From Oscillatoriales cyanobacterium (lineage in GTDB: Bacteria > Cyanobacteriota > Cyanobacteriia > Cyanobacteriales > Microcoleaceae), in contig RDXX01000009.1 of the NCBI GenBank assembly GCA_004292955.1, positions 330,348-394,347 on the forward strand: DNA of 64,000 bases, given 5' to 3'. The position numbers and the translations under genes were made by a program. The first letter of the stretch is position 1, and the number at the start of each line of letters is the position of its first letter. Below, in pieces: positions 35,684-44,089 of the stretch. The notes under the pieces are model-generated. The model saw only the letters and a list, made by a program, of their open reading frames with translations. It did no database searches and had not been told where the DNA came from.

Positions 35684-37930
35684 TTAAGGCATTCCAATTC
35701 CAATCAAAGCATCTTCCGGCAGACAGCTAGAGTAGCGCTCCCCGGACGATAAAACCGCAATCAGCCTCATTTGCCAGTCTGGCATAATGTGCAAATCCGC
35801 CCAGGGCACTGCTATCTCCAAACATTTATCCAATCCCACTTGGGCCCGGCTGAGGCGGGGCTGCCACTCATCGCCCTCTCCTGCTTCGTGAAACCCAATC
35901 GATTTCGTCAGCAAATTAATCTCTAACTGATGGTGGAAGCGATAGTTGATGGGTGCTTCATCGGGCAAACCTGACAGCGGAATCAAGCTGTTGTGCATCG
36001 TGCGATCGGGATAAAACCAGAACAAGTTTAACTCCGGCGGGCAATCAATGCCCGGCCGCACCCCAGCATTGAAGTCGGCGCGAAGGTAAAAATTCAAGTG
36101 ATCTACGCCGTACCAAAGCCGCTGAATTGCCGCACTCCGGTGCATCGTACCCCTTGCTCCCCCAACTTCAATCCGGCCGGCTTTGTCCCAATCCTGTTCG
36201 TTGCCGATACCGTCGATAATCGGGTGAATAAAGCTCAGCGGTTGGTGGTCGCCTTGAACCTCGTGTGCCTCTACTTGTCGCAGCACTTCCGGGGGTACAG
36301 GCTCGCCGAGAGCTTCGTAGATTGCTGCTACGTGTTCGCGGAATAGCCGATCGAACATAGCATCTTGATTCGACGTGTGGCCTTCGCCAAACCACCAGAA
36401 CCAGTCGGAACCTTCCGCCGCATAAAGCGCTTCCCAAGCTTCGGGATTGCTTTCTTCCGTGGCCTCTGGATGGTTTGCCAATACTTGTCTCGCCGCCCCT
36501 AACAAATCCCAAGCGCGATTTTTGGCAGGATCTCCGATCCAAGTTGTCAGGGAACCGTCTACCCAGGAACCGGTATGCAGTTGGGCGGCGGGTATTGTTT
36601 CGGTGGCGGGGAATTTGTCGAGAAATTCCGACACTGTGACTAATTGGATATCGGGATTGTCGCTGAGAGTTTGATAGAGTGATTCTAAGAACGGTTTGCC
36701 ATCTTGAGGATAGAATTCCCAGCAATTTTCGCCGTCTAGGGCGATCGTCACCAACCACGGATTTTCTAAAGATGTGTGGCCGTCGGGTTGTCGGTGTTTG
36801 AGAGTTCTGCCGATCGCCTCCAAGTGTCCCACCAAATCCGACGCTGCCTTCTTCGGTTCCATCGAACCGTAGGTAAAACCAATCAAATCAGACAACCTGT
36901 GGTCTCTAAATACGATCGCCAAATCGCCATCAGGAGTTTCTAAACGATAAGGGCGATATAACAATTCTGGTTCGCAAACATTCCCCGCCCCATCGCGGTG
37001 AAAAAAGTGTTTAATTGTCCACCCCAATACCGCCTCATCCGAGACAATCCATTTAAACCCTTGTTTAGCAATGTAGGGCAAAATTTCCGGGCTAACTGCC
37101 TGTTCCGACGGCCACAAACCCCGCGGTTTACAATCAAATCTGTCTTGATACATATCCCAAGATTTTCTCAAATGTCTCGGAATATCTTCAGCCCACTGGA
37201 ACCTATGTTCTGGCAGTGTCATATTAGGAATCGCTATGCGGCCGCCATTTGTGTCAGCAAGCAGCGGCAAAATCGGGTGAGTGTAGGGGGTTGTGGACAC
37301 TTCCAACTGTCCCTCAGCTTGCATTTTACGGTGCTGGGGAATGATTCTGGCGAGAATTTCTTTTTGTTTTGAATAGATCTTTTTGCGATCGGCCAGATTG
37401 AAATTTTGTCCTTGTTTCAGCCACCCTGCAATCTCGGGGTCATCCCAAAACAGCGGATCGATCCAAGCTAAATTGTGCCACGCCAGCAAGTCACCAAAAT
37501 CCTGCACTTTCCAGTTTGCCAAGCACCATTGAATCCCTTTTTCCTGCCGCTGAGTGTAGAGTTGAGCGTACCGGGGATGCGGCTGAATCAGGGTATGGTA
37601 GTTGGCATCAAAGAAGTGTTCTAAAATGAACTCTTGTTCAGCGATGTTTAAAGTTTCTGCTGGCTTGAGAGTTACCGCCAAGTAAGGGTCTAATGCTTTG
37701 TCGGCGATGCAGTCTTCTATCTGCAAAATTAAGGACGGAACCAGGTTTACAGTTTGATGCAGCTTGGGATATTTTGCCAGAATTAGGACTAAATCCAAGT
37801 AATCTTTGACTCCGTGCAAGCGCACCCAAGGCAGTCGATACTCGGATGCTCCGGCGCTAGTGAACGATCTTGATTTGTAGAGGGGTTGGTGTTGGTGCCA
37901 AATGAAGGCTACGTAAAGTGGATGAGACAT
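35684..37930 (-). CDS. Glycoside hydrolase family 57 protein
   Basis: 748 residues. GH57 motifs: HQHQPLY near the N-terminus, the RGLWPSEQAVSPE segment with a candidate catalytic Glu, and IALDGENCWEFY. An ~150-residue C-terminal beta domain follows (RIEVGGARGTMHRS ... LFWFYPDRTMHNS). GH57 enzymes include alpha-amylases, 4-alpha-glucanotransferases and branching enzymes; the exact activity is not clear. It probably acts on glycogen in the cytoplasm, as there is no signal peptide. Confidence 0.9.
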   Translation of the reverse strand: MSHPLYVAFIWHQHQPLYKSRSFTSAGASEYRLPWVRLHGVKDYLDLVLILAKYPKLHQTVNLVPSLILQIEDCIADKALDPYLAVTLKPAETLNIAEQEFILEHFFDANYHTLIQPHPRYAQLYTQRQEKGIQWCLANWKVQDFGDLLAWHNLAWIDPLFWDDPEIAGWLKQGQNFNLADRKKIYSKQKEILARIIPQHRKMQAEGQLEVSTTPYTHPILPLLADTNGGRIAIPNMTLPEHRFQWAEDIPRHLRKSWDMYQDRFDCKPRGLWPSEQAVSPEILPYIAKQGFKWIVSDEAVLGWTIKHFFHRDGAGNVCEPELLYRPYRLETPDGDLAIVFRDHRLSDLIGFTYGSMEPKKAASDLVGHLEAIGRTLKHRQPDGHTSLENPWLVTIALDGENCWEFYPQDGKPFLESLYQTLSDNPDIQLVTVSEFLDKFPATETIPAAQLHTGSWVDGSLTTWIGDPAKNRAWDLLGAARQVLANHPEATEESNPEAWEALYAAEGSDWFWWFGEGHTSNQDAMFDRLFREHVAAIYEALGEPVPPEVLRQVEAHEVQGDHQPLSFIHPIIDGIGNEQDWDKAGRIEVGGARGTMHRSAAIQRLWYGVDHLNFYLRADFNAGVRPGIDCPPELNLFWFYPDRTMHNSLIPLSGLPDEAPINYRFHHQLEINLLTKSIGFHEAGEGDEWQPRLSRAQVGLDKCLEIAVPWADLHIMPDWQMRLIAVLSSGERYSSCLPEDALIGIGMP

Positions 37931-38536
37931 TGATTTTGGTAATGGGTAATGGGTAATGGGTAATTATAATTTGTAATTGGTATTTTGTAATTGGTATTTT
38001 GTAATTGGTATTTTGTAATTTTGTCAGGAATGCTTAACTTCTATCTTTAGGGTGATGAACAGCGCAGATTGTCCCTATTAAGTAGCGCTTCCAACTTCTC
38101 AATTGCAGGTTGATGCTGCACACATTACTACCATCGAGTAGCACATAAAACTACTTTTTGTATCTAGGGCTTTTATTCAATTGATATTTGACCGCTTGAG
38201 GGCGACCTTTAACTCGAAGGAAGAGGATTGGATTCAGTTGACAGTTGACAGCAGCCTCTATCTAGAAGGAAGATGATTGGAGTAATGAATCGTCTTGTTT
38301 TAATTTCTCCTTAAAATGGACAGGCTTTCAACCAATTCTTTCTGGTAATAGCGGTAAAAGCTTTAATAGCCAGTCAACTAGAATTATCTTCATTTCCGTA
38401 CAGTCATGAATTAACACTCAGGCTGGTAAATTCTGGATTAAAATCACCTGTCGCTATATAAGGAATTGAAAAAAGGTAACAGTCAACCGTTAACAGTCAA
38501 CTGTCAACTGTCAACTGTCAACTGTCAACTGACTAA
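37931..38536. other. Repeat-filled intergenic region
   Basis: 606 bases with no gene. Contains a GGTAATG/TAATTGG heptamer tract (37936-38020), copy 2 of the dispersed ~95-bp repeat, and an inverted-orientation CTGTCAA heptamer tract (38490-38530). Confidence 0.6.
38253..38347. repeat. Dispersed ~95-bp repeat, copy 2 of 3
   Basis: Starts AGCCTCTATCTAGAAGGAAG and ends CAACCAATTCTTTCTGGTAA. A TTGACAG heptamer lies immediately to the left. The most diverged of the three copies in its centre. Confidence 0.75.
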
Positions 38537-38776
38537 TTACATTACCTGTTCGACTTCAGAAATTTCAGGGATTGCTTCGCGCAGGCGGCGTTCAATGCCC
38601 ATTCTCAGAGTCATTGTGGAACTCGGACAAGAGCCGCAAGCTCCTTGCAGTCTCAGGTGTACTACTGGGCCGTCGATTTCTACCAGTTCGACGTTGCCAC
38701 CATCTGATATCAGGTAGGGGCGCATTTCATCGAGAACTGTTTCGACGTTATCTCTGGTTAGTGCTAGTGTTGTCAT
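38537..38776 (-). CDS. NifU-like C-terminal-domain (Nfu) iron-sulphur scaffold protein
   Basis: 79 residues from ATG 38776 (TGAGG upstream). [26 protein letters not shown] and [27 protein letters not shown] are the complete Nfu domain, with the cluster-binding CxxC. Such stand-alone Nfu proteins assemble 4Fe-4S clusters for photosystem I and other targets in cyanobacteria and chloroplasts. Confidence 0.95.
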   Translation of the reverse strand: MTTLALTRDNVETVLDEMRPYLISDGGNVELVEIDGPVVHLRLQGACGSCPSSTMTLRMGIERRLREAIPEISEVEQVM

Positions 38777-39013
38777 ATTTTGCCTCAAAAATTATTCGTA
38801 CAATTGACTTAGTTCGATCGTACCGTTACTTGCCGTTAAATGAAGTTGAGTCCGAGACACTAATCGCAAAACCCGCTTGCTCCAACAAAACGGATTTTGC
38901 AATTAATCCTTCCCAGAATGACTGCAACTGTAGGAGAGATTCCCCCACCTGGGTTGTCATCCATCGTTGCCAAGTCTTTAATCTTCAACGCGCAACTCGA
39001 AAAGGGTATAACC

Positions 39014-39664
39014 CTAGACTACTGCTGGTTCTAGCAGTTTGACGTTGGAGTAGTTAAACTCGGTTGTTGTCAGTTGACCTTTTTCTTTCGATCGCACTAC
39101 TTGCTTGGTCATGACATAATAGTCGCCTACTTTGTCAAAGGTATCTTCAAATTCCAGTTCTCTGGTGATTTCGTTGGTTTCGGGGTTGCGAAAAACGGCA
39201 TCGTAATGACTAGCCAAAGAACCTTCGGGTGTCTCTAAGCTTTTGTGCGTGTCAATGACGAAAGCCATGCGACCCATCACCCGGCTGACTTGACAAATTG
39301 ACAGACCTCGGATTTTATAATTCGAGCCCATTGAGTCGCCTTGCACTAAAATATCCACAGCGTCGGTACTGTCCTTCTCGCCGAGGGTGAAGCTGTTTTT
39401 GCCGTGGGATTTTTCAAATGTCGATCGCTTCCGGTGAGTCACAATATCGCGCATTTGAGTGTAAACGCTCTGCTTTACTTCCTCATCGGCAATGCCACTG
39501 ACTTCCACTGTCATGTCTGGTTTAATGGAAACATGACCCGTATATACTTCGTCGCCTTGCTTGAGTTCAATATCGGCGCTGTAACCGGGAAAGTTGGCAT
39601 CCCAGGTGTAACGGTGTTCGTAAGCAGCGCGAAACAAATCGCGAGCGTTGGCTGGCTCTGTCAT
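39014..39664 (-). CDS. DUF3386 protein
   Basis: 216 residues. ARDLFRAAYEHRYTWDANFPGYSADIEL, GHVSIKPDMTVEVSG, VDILVQGDSMGSNYKIRG and LTTTEFNYSNVKLLEPA match the cyanobacterial DUF3386 family. No signal peptide or membrane helix. Function unknown. It ends about 240 bases before the Nfu gene start on the same strand. Confidence 0.85.
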   Translation of the reverse strand: MTEPANARDLFRAAYEHRYTWDANFPGYSADIELKQGDEVYTGHVSIKPDMTVEVSGIADEEVKQSVYTQMRDIVTHRKRSTFEKSHGKNSFTLGEKDSTDAVDILVQGDSMGSNYKIRGLSICQVSRVMGRMAFVIDTHKSLETPEGSLASHYDAVFRNPETNEITRELEFEDTFDKVGDYYVMTKQVVRSKEKGQLTTTEFNYSNVKLLEPAVV

Positions 39665-39981
39665 AAATCTCTCTTTCTATTTACACCCATCTAGTTTAGC
39701 GTAACCGCTCCTGTGCCCTGCATTGACGGCAGGGGCGGGTTGCCGACTCTCGCAGGTTCCCGAATGGGGTGCTGTCGCTAGGCTATTAACTTTACCGCCA
39801 CAAAAAATTACTTTCAGTCTCAGTTGCTATGATGTCAAAATAAAGTCACGCAATGACTGGTGATTAAGATCGCGATCGATCGCCATACATCACTCTTAGT
39901 TATGGGTTATCTTAAAAAAAACTTCTGTCCGCTTTTTAGAGTTTTCACCTGTGGCAACTATTAGATTCCCTAATTAATAAA
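39665..39981. other. Intergenic between DUF3386 and PAS protein genes
   Basis: 317 bases between divergent genes. CCCTGC-ATTGACG-GCAGGG hairpin near 39716-39736 and a cluster of GATCGCGATCGATCGCC near 39870. No gene seen. Confidence 0.4.
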
Positions 39982-41520
39982 ATGCTAGAAACAATTTACA
40001 AATACCTAGAAACGTTGCAGGAACAAGTTAAGCATTTACCACCTCCCCAACAGGCAATTTTAATAAAAACTGTGGAAACTCTGTCAACTTCTTTGCAAGA
40101 AATGGCAACCAGCCGCCAGTTTGAAAGTGCGACAAATAACGCGGCAAAGTTAGTTGAGGCGGAAAATTTAAATCGTCTTTTGGAACGCACTGTCGCCCAG
40201 CAAGCGGCGCAACTCAGAAAGCTACAGGAGCAGTTGAACGAAGAAATCAACCAGCACCGCCGGGATAATAAAGCATTAACTAAAAGCGAAGCCAAACTTC
40301 AGGCTGCGCTCCGTAATTCTCCAGATATAATTACTATTGTTGGCTCCGACGGGCGAGTCCGATATCACAGCGCAGCGCTAGAGAGAGTTTTGGGTTACAA
40401 GCCAGAAGAGAGAATTGGCAAGATTCATGGCGAGTTGATCCATCCAGACGATTTGCTGAGTTGGAAGGCATATTTTGGCAAGTTGCTAGAATTTCCTGGA
40501 GTTGGGGCGACAATTGAATATCGCAAACGCCACGCGGACGGTTCTTGGATCTACTTGGAGTCGATCGGCAATAGTTTGCTTCACGATTCTAGCGTACAGG
40601 GAATTCTGATTGCTTCCCGGGAAATTGAGGGACGCAAGCAAGCAGAAAGCGCACTCCTGGAGTCGCAACGGCACTACAAAATTATGTCACAAATTACTTC
40701 GGATTTTGCCTATTCTTTCAAGGCACTTCCCAACGGTAACTTTGTTTGTGAGTGGGTAACGGAAGCTTTGGCGCGCGTGAGCGGTCATCTCCCTGAAGAA
40801 TTAACTGCCTCGGGCTGGTGGAGTTCAGATATCGTTCACCCTGATGATAGGGAAATGTTAATTAAACAATTAGAAGGCTGTACTTCTAGAGGTATGGGAG
40901 TCAATGAGTATCGAATTGTTAACAAAAATGGTGGTGTGCGCTGGGTGCGGGACTGCTGGCAAGCCGTGTGGGACAAAACTGAAGGGCGGGTTGTTCGTTT
41001 GTGGGGCGCTTGTCAGGAAATTACCGATCGCAAGCAAGTAGAATTGAAACTGCAACTCGTTAACAGAGTTTGGCAAGCCCAGATTGCATCGGCGCCGCTG
41101 GCGATTAACTGTACCGACAATGACGGCCGCACCCTTGTCTGGAACCGCGCCGCCGAAGAACTTTTTGGCTGGACTGCTGCTGAGGTTTTGGGTCAACCAT
41201 TGCCGAATATTCCTGAAGGACAAAAGCAAGATTTTTACGCGCTGCTGAAATCTGCGGGTAATGGCAAACCGGAAAACGGTTTGGAAGTGTCTTTGCCCAA
41301 AAAAGACGGTAGTTCGATCGACCTTTGGCTGTTTGCCGCACCCGTACAAGATGTAGGCGGCGAGACAGTCGGCAGTATCAACATATTTTCTGACCTTTCA
41401 GAACGCAAGCGCATAGAAGATGAGCGCCAAAAACTAGCATCCCTGAAAAATATGGAAGAACCTTTTTGGGCCCGCTATGTCAGCCGCCCGCCAACCAAGA
41501 AAAAAGATGGGGATAACTAA
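39982..41520 (+). CDS. Triple-PAS signalling protein without an output domain
   Basis: 512 residues. A helical, probably coiled-coil N-terminus (~1-100, with TVAQQAAQLRKLQEQLNEEINQHRR) is followed by three PAS domains: near NSPDIITIVGSDGRVRYHS (with YRKRHADGSW), near ALARVSGHLPEELTASGW (with YRIVNKNGGVRWVRD), and near APLAINCTDNDGRTLVWNRAAEELFGW. The protein stops at a lysine-rich RPPTKKKDGDN tail where a kinase or cyclase domain would be expected. No catalytic domain is seen, and no continuation appears downstream. It may work as an adaptor for another kinase. Confidence 0.85.
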   Translation: MLETIYKYLETLQEQVKHLPPPQQAILIKTVETLSTSLQEMATSRQFESATNNAAKLVEAENLNRLLERTVAQQAAQLRKLQEQLNEEINQHRRDNKALTKSEAKLQAALRNSPDIITIVGSDGRVRYHSAALERVLGYKPEERIGKIHGELIHPDDLLSWKAYFGKLLEFPGVGATIEYRKRHADGSWIYLESIGNSLLHDSSVQGILIASREIEGRKQAESALLESQRHYKIMSQITSDFAYSFKALPNGNFVCEWVTEALARVSGHLPEELTASGWWSSDIVHPDDREMLIKQLEGCTSRGMGVNEYRIVNKNGGVRWVRDCWQAVWDKTEGRVVRLWGACQEITDRKQVELKLQLVNRVWQAQIASAPLAINCTDNDGRTLVWNRAAEELFGWTAAEVLGQPLPNIPEGQKQDFYALLKSAGNGKPENGLEVSLPKKDGSSIDLWLFAAPVQDVGGETVGSINIFSDLSERKRIEDERQKLASLKNMEEPFWARYVSRPPTKKKDGDN

Positions 41521-42115
41521 TTCCCTCAAGCATATAGCGGTTCTCAGAAAGATTCGCGGATGTTGTTGGGCTTGGGCCCTCTTGGTTTAAGCGGTTATAT
41601 AAGCTGTCAGTCATACCTCATCTTTTTGAGAAAGGCTATAAGTTAAAAACACTAAAAGTCCGAAGCAGCAATCTTCTGCTGGCGATATCATCTCCGGTAA
41701 AATAGCCGTTGCAGATTTGTAGTAAGGAAGTCGGTATTCTGAGTTTTATTAGTACGGACTTCCTCACTACAAAGCTATTCGATCGATCCCACATAATATC
41801 ATAATAAATACACCCTGATTCTACCTTTATTATTTGCTATGCTGTGTTAGACACAACCCTAATGACCTAAAAATAATTTAGTAACCAGCTATCGAAGTTC
41901 TTGAAAAAATCTATAGCAATCAGAGCGGATTGGCACAAGATAAAAACTTTTTTGTCTGGCTAGACTCCTTGTTGAACAAGGATTTAAATTTTTCTAGAAC
42001 TAGCAAATAAATTAGTATTGCTATATTGCTATATAGATGCAAGTGTCACATTTTCCAGGCAGAAGACTTGTGTGCCCGATCAATATTCGAGTTTTTGAAT
42101 GCGGGAATTGCATCT
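41521..42115. other. Convergent intergenic with repeats
   Basis: 595 bases. Holds the second MITE-like element (41533-41640) and a degraded AGTAAGG...CCTCACTAC hairpin repeat (~41717-41780). No remnant of a kinase ATPase domain was seen for the truncated kinase that ends at 42116. Confidence 0.5.
41533..41640. mobile_element. MITE-like inverted-repeat element, copy 2 (108 bp)
   Basis: TATAGCGGTTCTCAGAAAGAT at the left pairs imperfectly with ATCTTTTTGAGAAAGGCTATA at the right. The same ends bound 28549-28645. Confidence 0.6.
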
Positions 42116-42928
42116 TTACTTGTTTAGAGATTTTTGCTGACTCCTCAAAGCATCTAACTCTACGTGAGCCTGACAAGCTTTACTTGACTGAATGGAATCT
42201 AAGACATTACCAATTACCTTGGAAAGATGGAGAGCCGAACGGTGAGCTTCTTGGATAAAAGCTCTTTCCTCTATTGGATCGTCGGCCATATCATCTACAG
42301 TTAGTTGTAGATAGCCGATGATGTGATTTAGTGGAGTTCGCAGCTCGTGGGATGCGGTTGACAAAAACTCTTTTTTAAACTGGGATAGTTCTTTTGTTCG
42401 CTGGCTGCGCTCTTGGTAGAGGGTGGCTAGGGCGATCGCACTTCCGACTTGATCCGCAACTTCTTCTGCGAATTCGATCTGGTCTTGAGTCCAAGGTCGA
42501 TCGGCATTACCATCATTCCCTGACAATCCGCCCTCGCACCGGTGCAAGCTAATTATGCCATTAGGTTTATCTTGATAAGCGGTAGCGACCACTAGCAGCG
42601 AATGCCGTTCAAAAGGATCGTCGGCTCCTAACGATTCTACTACCACCGGTTTTAGGGTCTCTAGAGCTTGAGTAATATGAGGTGCTGACGTGAGCGAGAT
42701 TTTCACTCCCAGCATTGGTAGAAATGGTTCTTGGCAGTATTCAGCAGCCACTGTGACTTGCTGGCTAGAACTTTGATAGGGACAAATGATGCAACGGCTG
42801 ACACCTAATGTTTGTCCGAGAGAGTTAACTGTTTGTTGCCAAATGGTATCGAGATCCAAAGTTCGACGAATCTTTCTGCCAATTTGGAGCAAAAGTTTTT
42901 GCGATTGAGCTGATACTTGCTGATTCAT
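42116..42928 (-). CDS. GAF-HisKA protein lacking the kinase ATPase domain
   Basis: 270 residues from ATG 42928 (GAGGG upstream). A GAF domain (~20-180: TIWQQTVNSLGQTLGVSRCIIC, FERHSLLVVATAYQDKPNG, EVADQVGSAIALATLYQE) and a HisKA domain with phosphoacceptor His in STASHELRTPLNHIIGYL. After the dimerisation helices it ends; the N, G1 and G2 boxes of HATPase_c are missing. It is clearly homologous to the GAF-HisKA part of the 44090-46006 kinase, so it probably arose by duplication and truncation, and could be a phosphotransfer partner. Confidence 0.85.
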   Translation of the reverse strand: MNQQVSAQSQKLLLQIGRKIRRTLDLDTIWQQTVNSLGQTLGVSRCIICPYQSSSQQVTVAAEYCQEPFLPMLGVKISLTSAPHITQALETLKPVVVESLGADDPFERHSLLVVATAYQDKPNGIISLHRCEGGLSGNDGNADRPWTQDQIEFAEEVADQVGSAIALATLYQERSQRTKELSQFKKEFLSTASHELRTPLNHIIGYLQLTVDDMADDPIEERAFIQEAHRSALHLSKVIGNVLDSIQSSKACQAHVELDALRSQQKSLNK

Positions 42929-44089
42929 AGCAACCCTCTTTCTACTAGACTGGCAAAAGTCTACCACTCCACCAACACAGCAGAAATTTACTTAATTTGC
43001 CAGACGCAAACTGTTCAAATAGAGGTTTGCGTAATTACACTTAAATGTTCCCACACTTAGTCAAAAAATACTATCTATTGCAAGGATCTTTACAATATCT
43101 TTACAATTCTCACATAAAACTAAGAACGTCAAGTTTTCTTAATATAACTTTACAATAGGGCTGTGGAAGTTAAATCAGTCCTATGGGTGGGCATTCAGTT
43201 CTGGTAAGGTTAGCGATTTTTTGGGGGGGTTTATTCGCAGGTGTGAGCCGCGAAGAGACAGAGCGAGATAATCTGTTGTCCTACCCCCCCCAATGCCATT
43301 GATGCGAATTCTGCGTGGGTTCGGCAGCGGTGGGGCGATCGGTCTGAGTGGAAAACACCGAAGGAGGGAGATTGGTGGCGGACAAGGTAAAATTTGATAC
43401 TGCGACGGGCAATATAACTGTGTTATTATCAAAACCACCAATTATCAATGATTTTTATGCGCGAATTTGTAATCAGGGATACACCGATCCCGACATAATC
43501 AACTGAGTGATATACAAATTTGTAAGTGGTAAGTGGTAATTGGTAAGTGGTAAGACAACTGGCGAGACACCCAAGTTGAGAACAGCTATAGCTATTTTTT
43601 ATTTCTTGCTTCTTGCTTATTCCCTCCTTTGGCTGCGGACAAGTTTTGCTTCTTGGTGATTTGCTCGGGCTTCTGATCTCGGACTTCTGGCCTCAACATC
43701 TATCCGTTAAATCGGTCAAATCCCTGAAACTGATTCGTTTCCCCACGTCCTTGAACGTCGCGACGATCCAATACGCTTGGGATAAGCTTTCAATAGTTGA
43801 CAGTTGACCGAAGGAGAGCGACCTCTACCTAGAAGGAAGAGGATTGGAGTAATGAATAGTCTGATTTTAATTTCTCCCTCAAAGACTTGGGGCTTTCAAC
43901 CAATTCTTTCTGTGCCTACCCCACAAGAGTTTTAATCAAATGAGTTGATCTTTGGGGCGGGCAGGATGCCTACCCCACAAAAGTTTTCATAGATCGGATA
44001 TCGCTTTTATGGATAGCGTTCCTCTCTTCGGATAACCCAGAACTGAAGCAATTACCGATGACCAATTACCAATTACCAATTACCAATAA
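42929..44089. other. 1.16-kb region between two kinase genes
   Basis: No gene over 60 codons is convincing. One 43-codon GTG frame (43375-43506) has an excellent AAGGAGGGA eleven bases ahead and reads VADKVKFDTATGNITVLLSK and on; it may be a real small protein or a gene remnant. Also present: AAGTGGT heptamers (43527-43555), copy 3 of the ~95-bp repeat, two TACCCCACAA(A/G)AGTTTT units (43917-43990) and CAATTAC heptamers (44061-44085). Confidence 0.45.
43820..43912. repeat. Dispersed ~95-bp repeat, copy 3 of 3
   Basis: Starts GACCTCTACCTAGAAGGAAG and ends CAACCAATTCTTTCTG. Nearly identical to copy 1 over the first 65 bases. A TTGACAG heptamer lies about 20 bases to the left. Confidence 0.75.
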
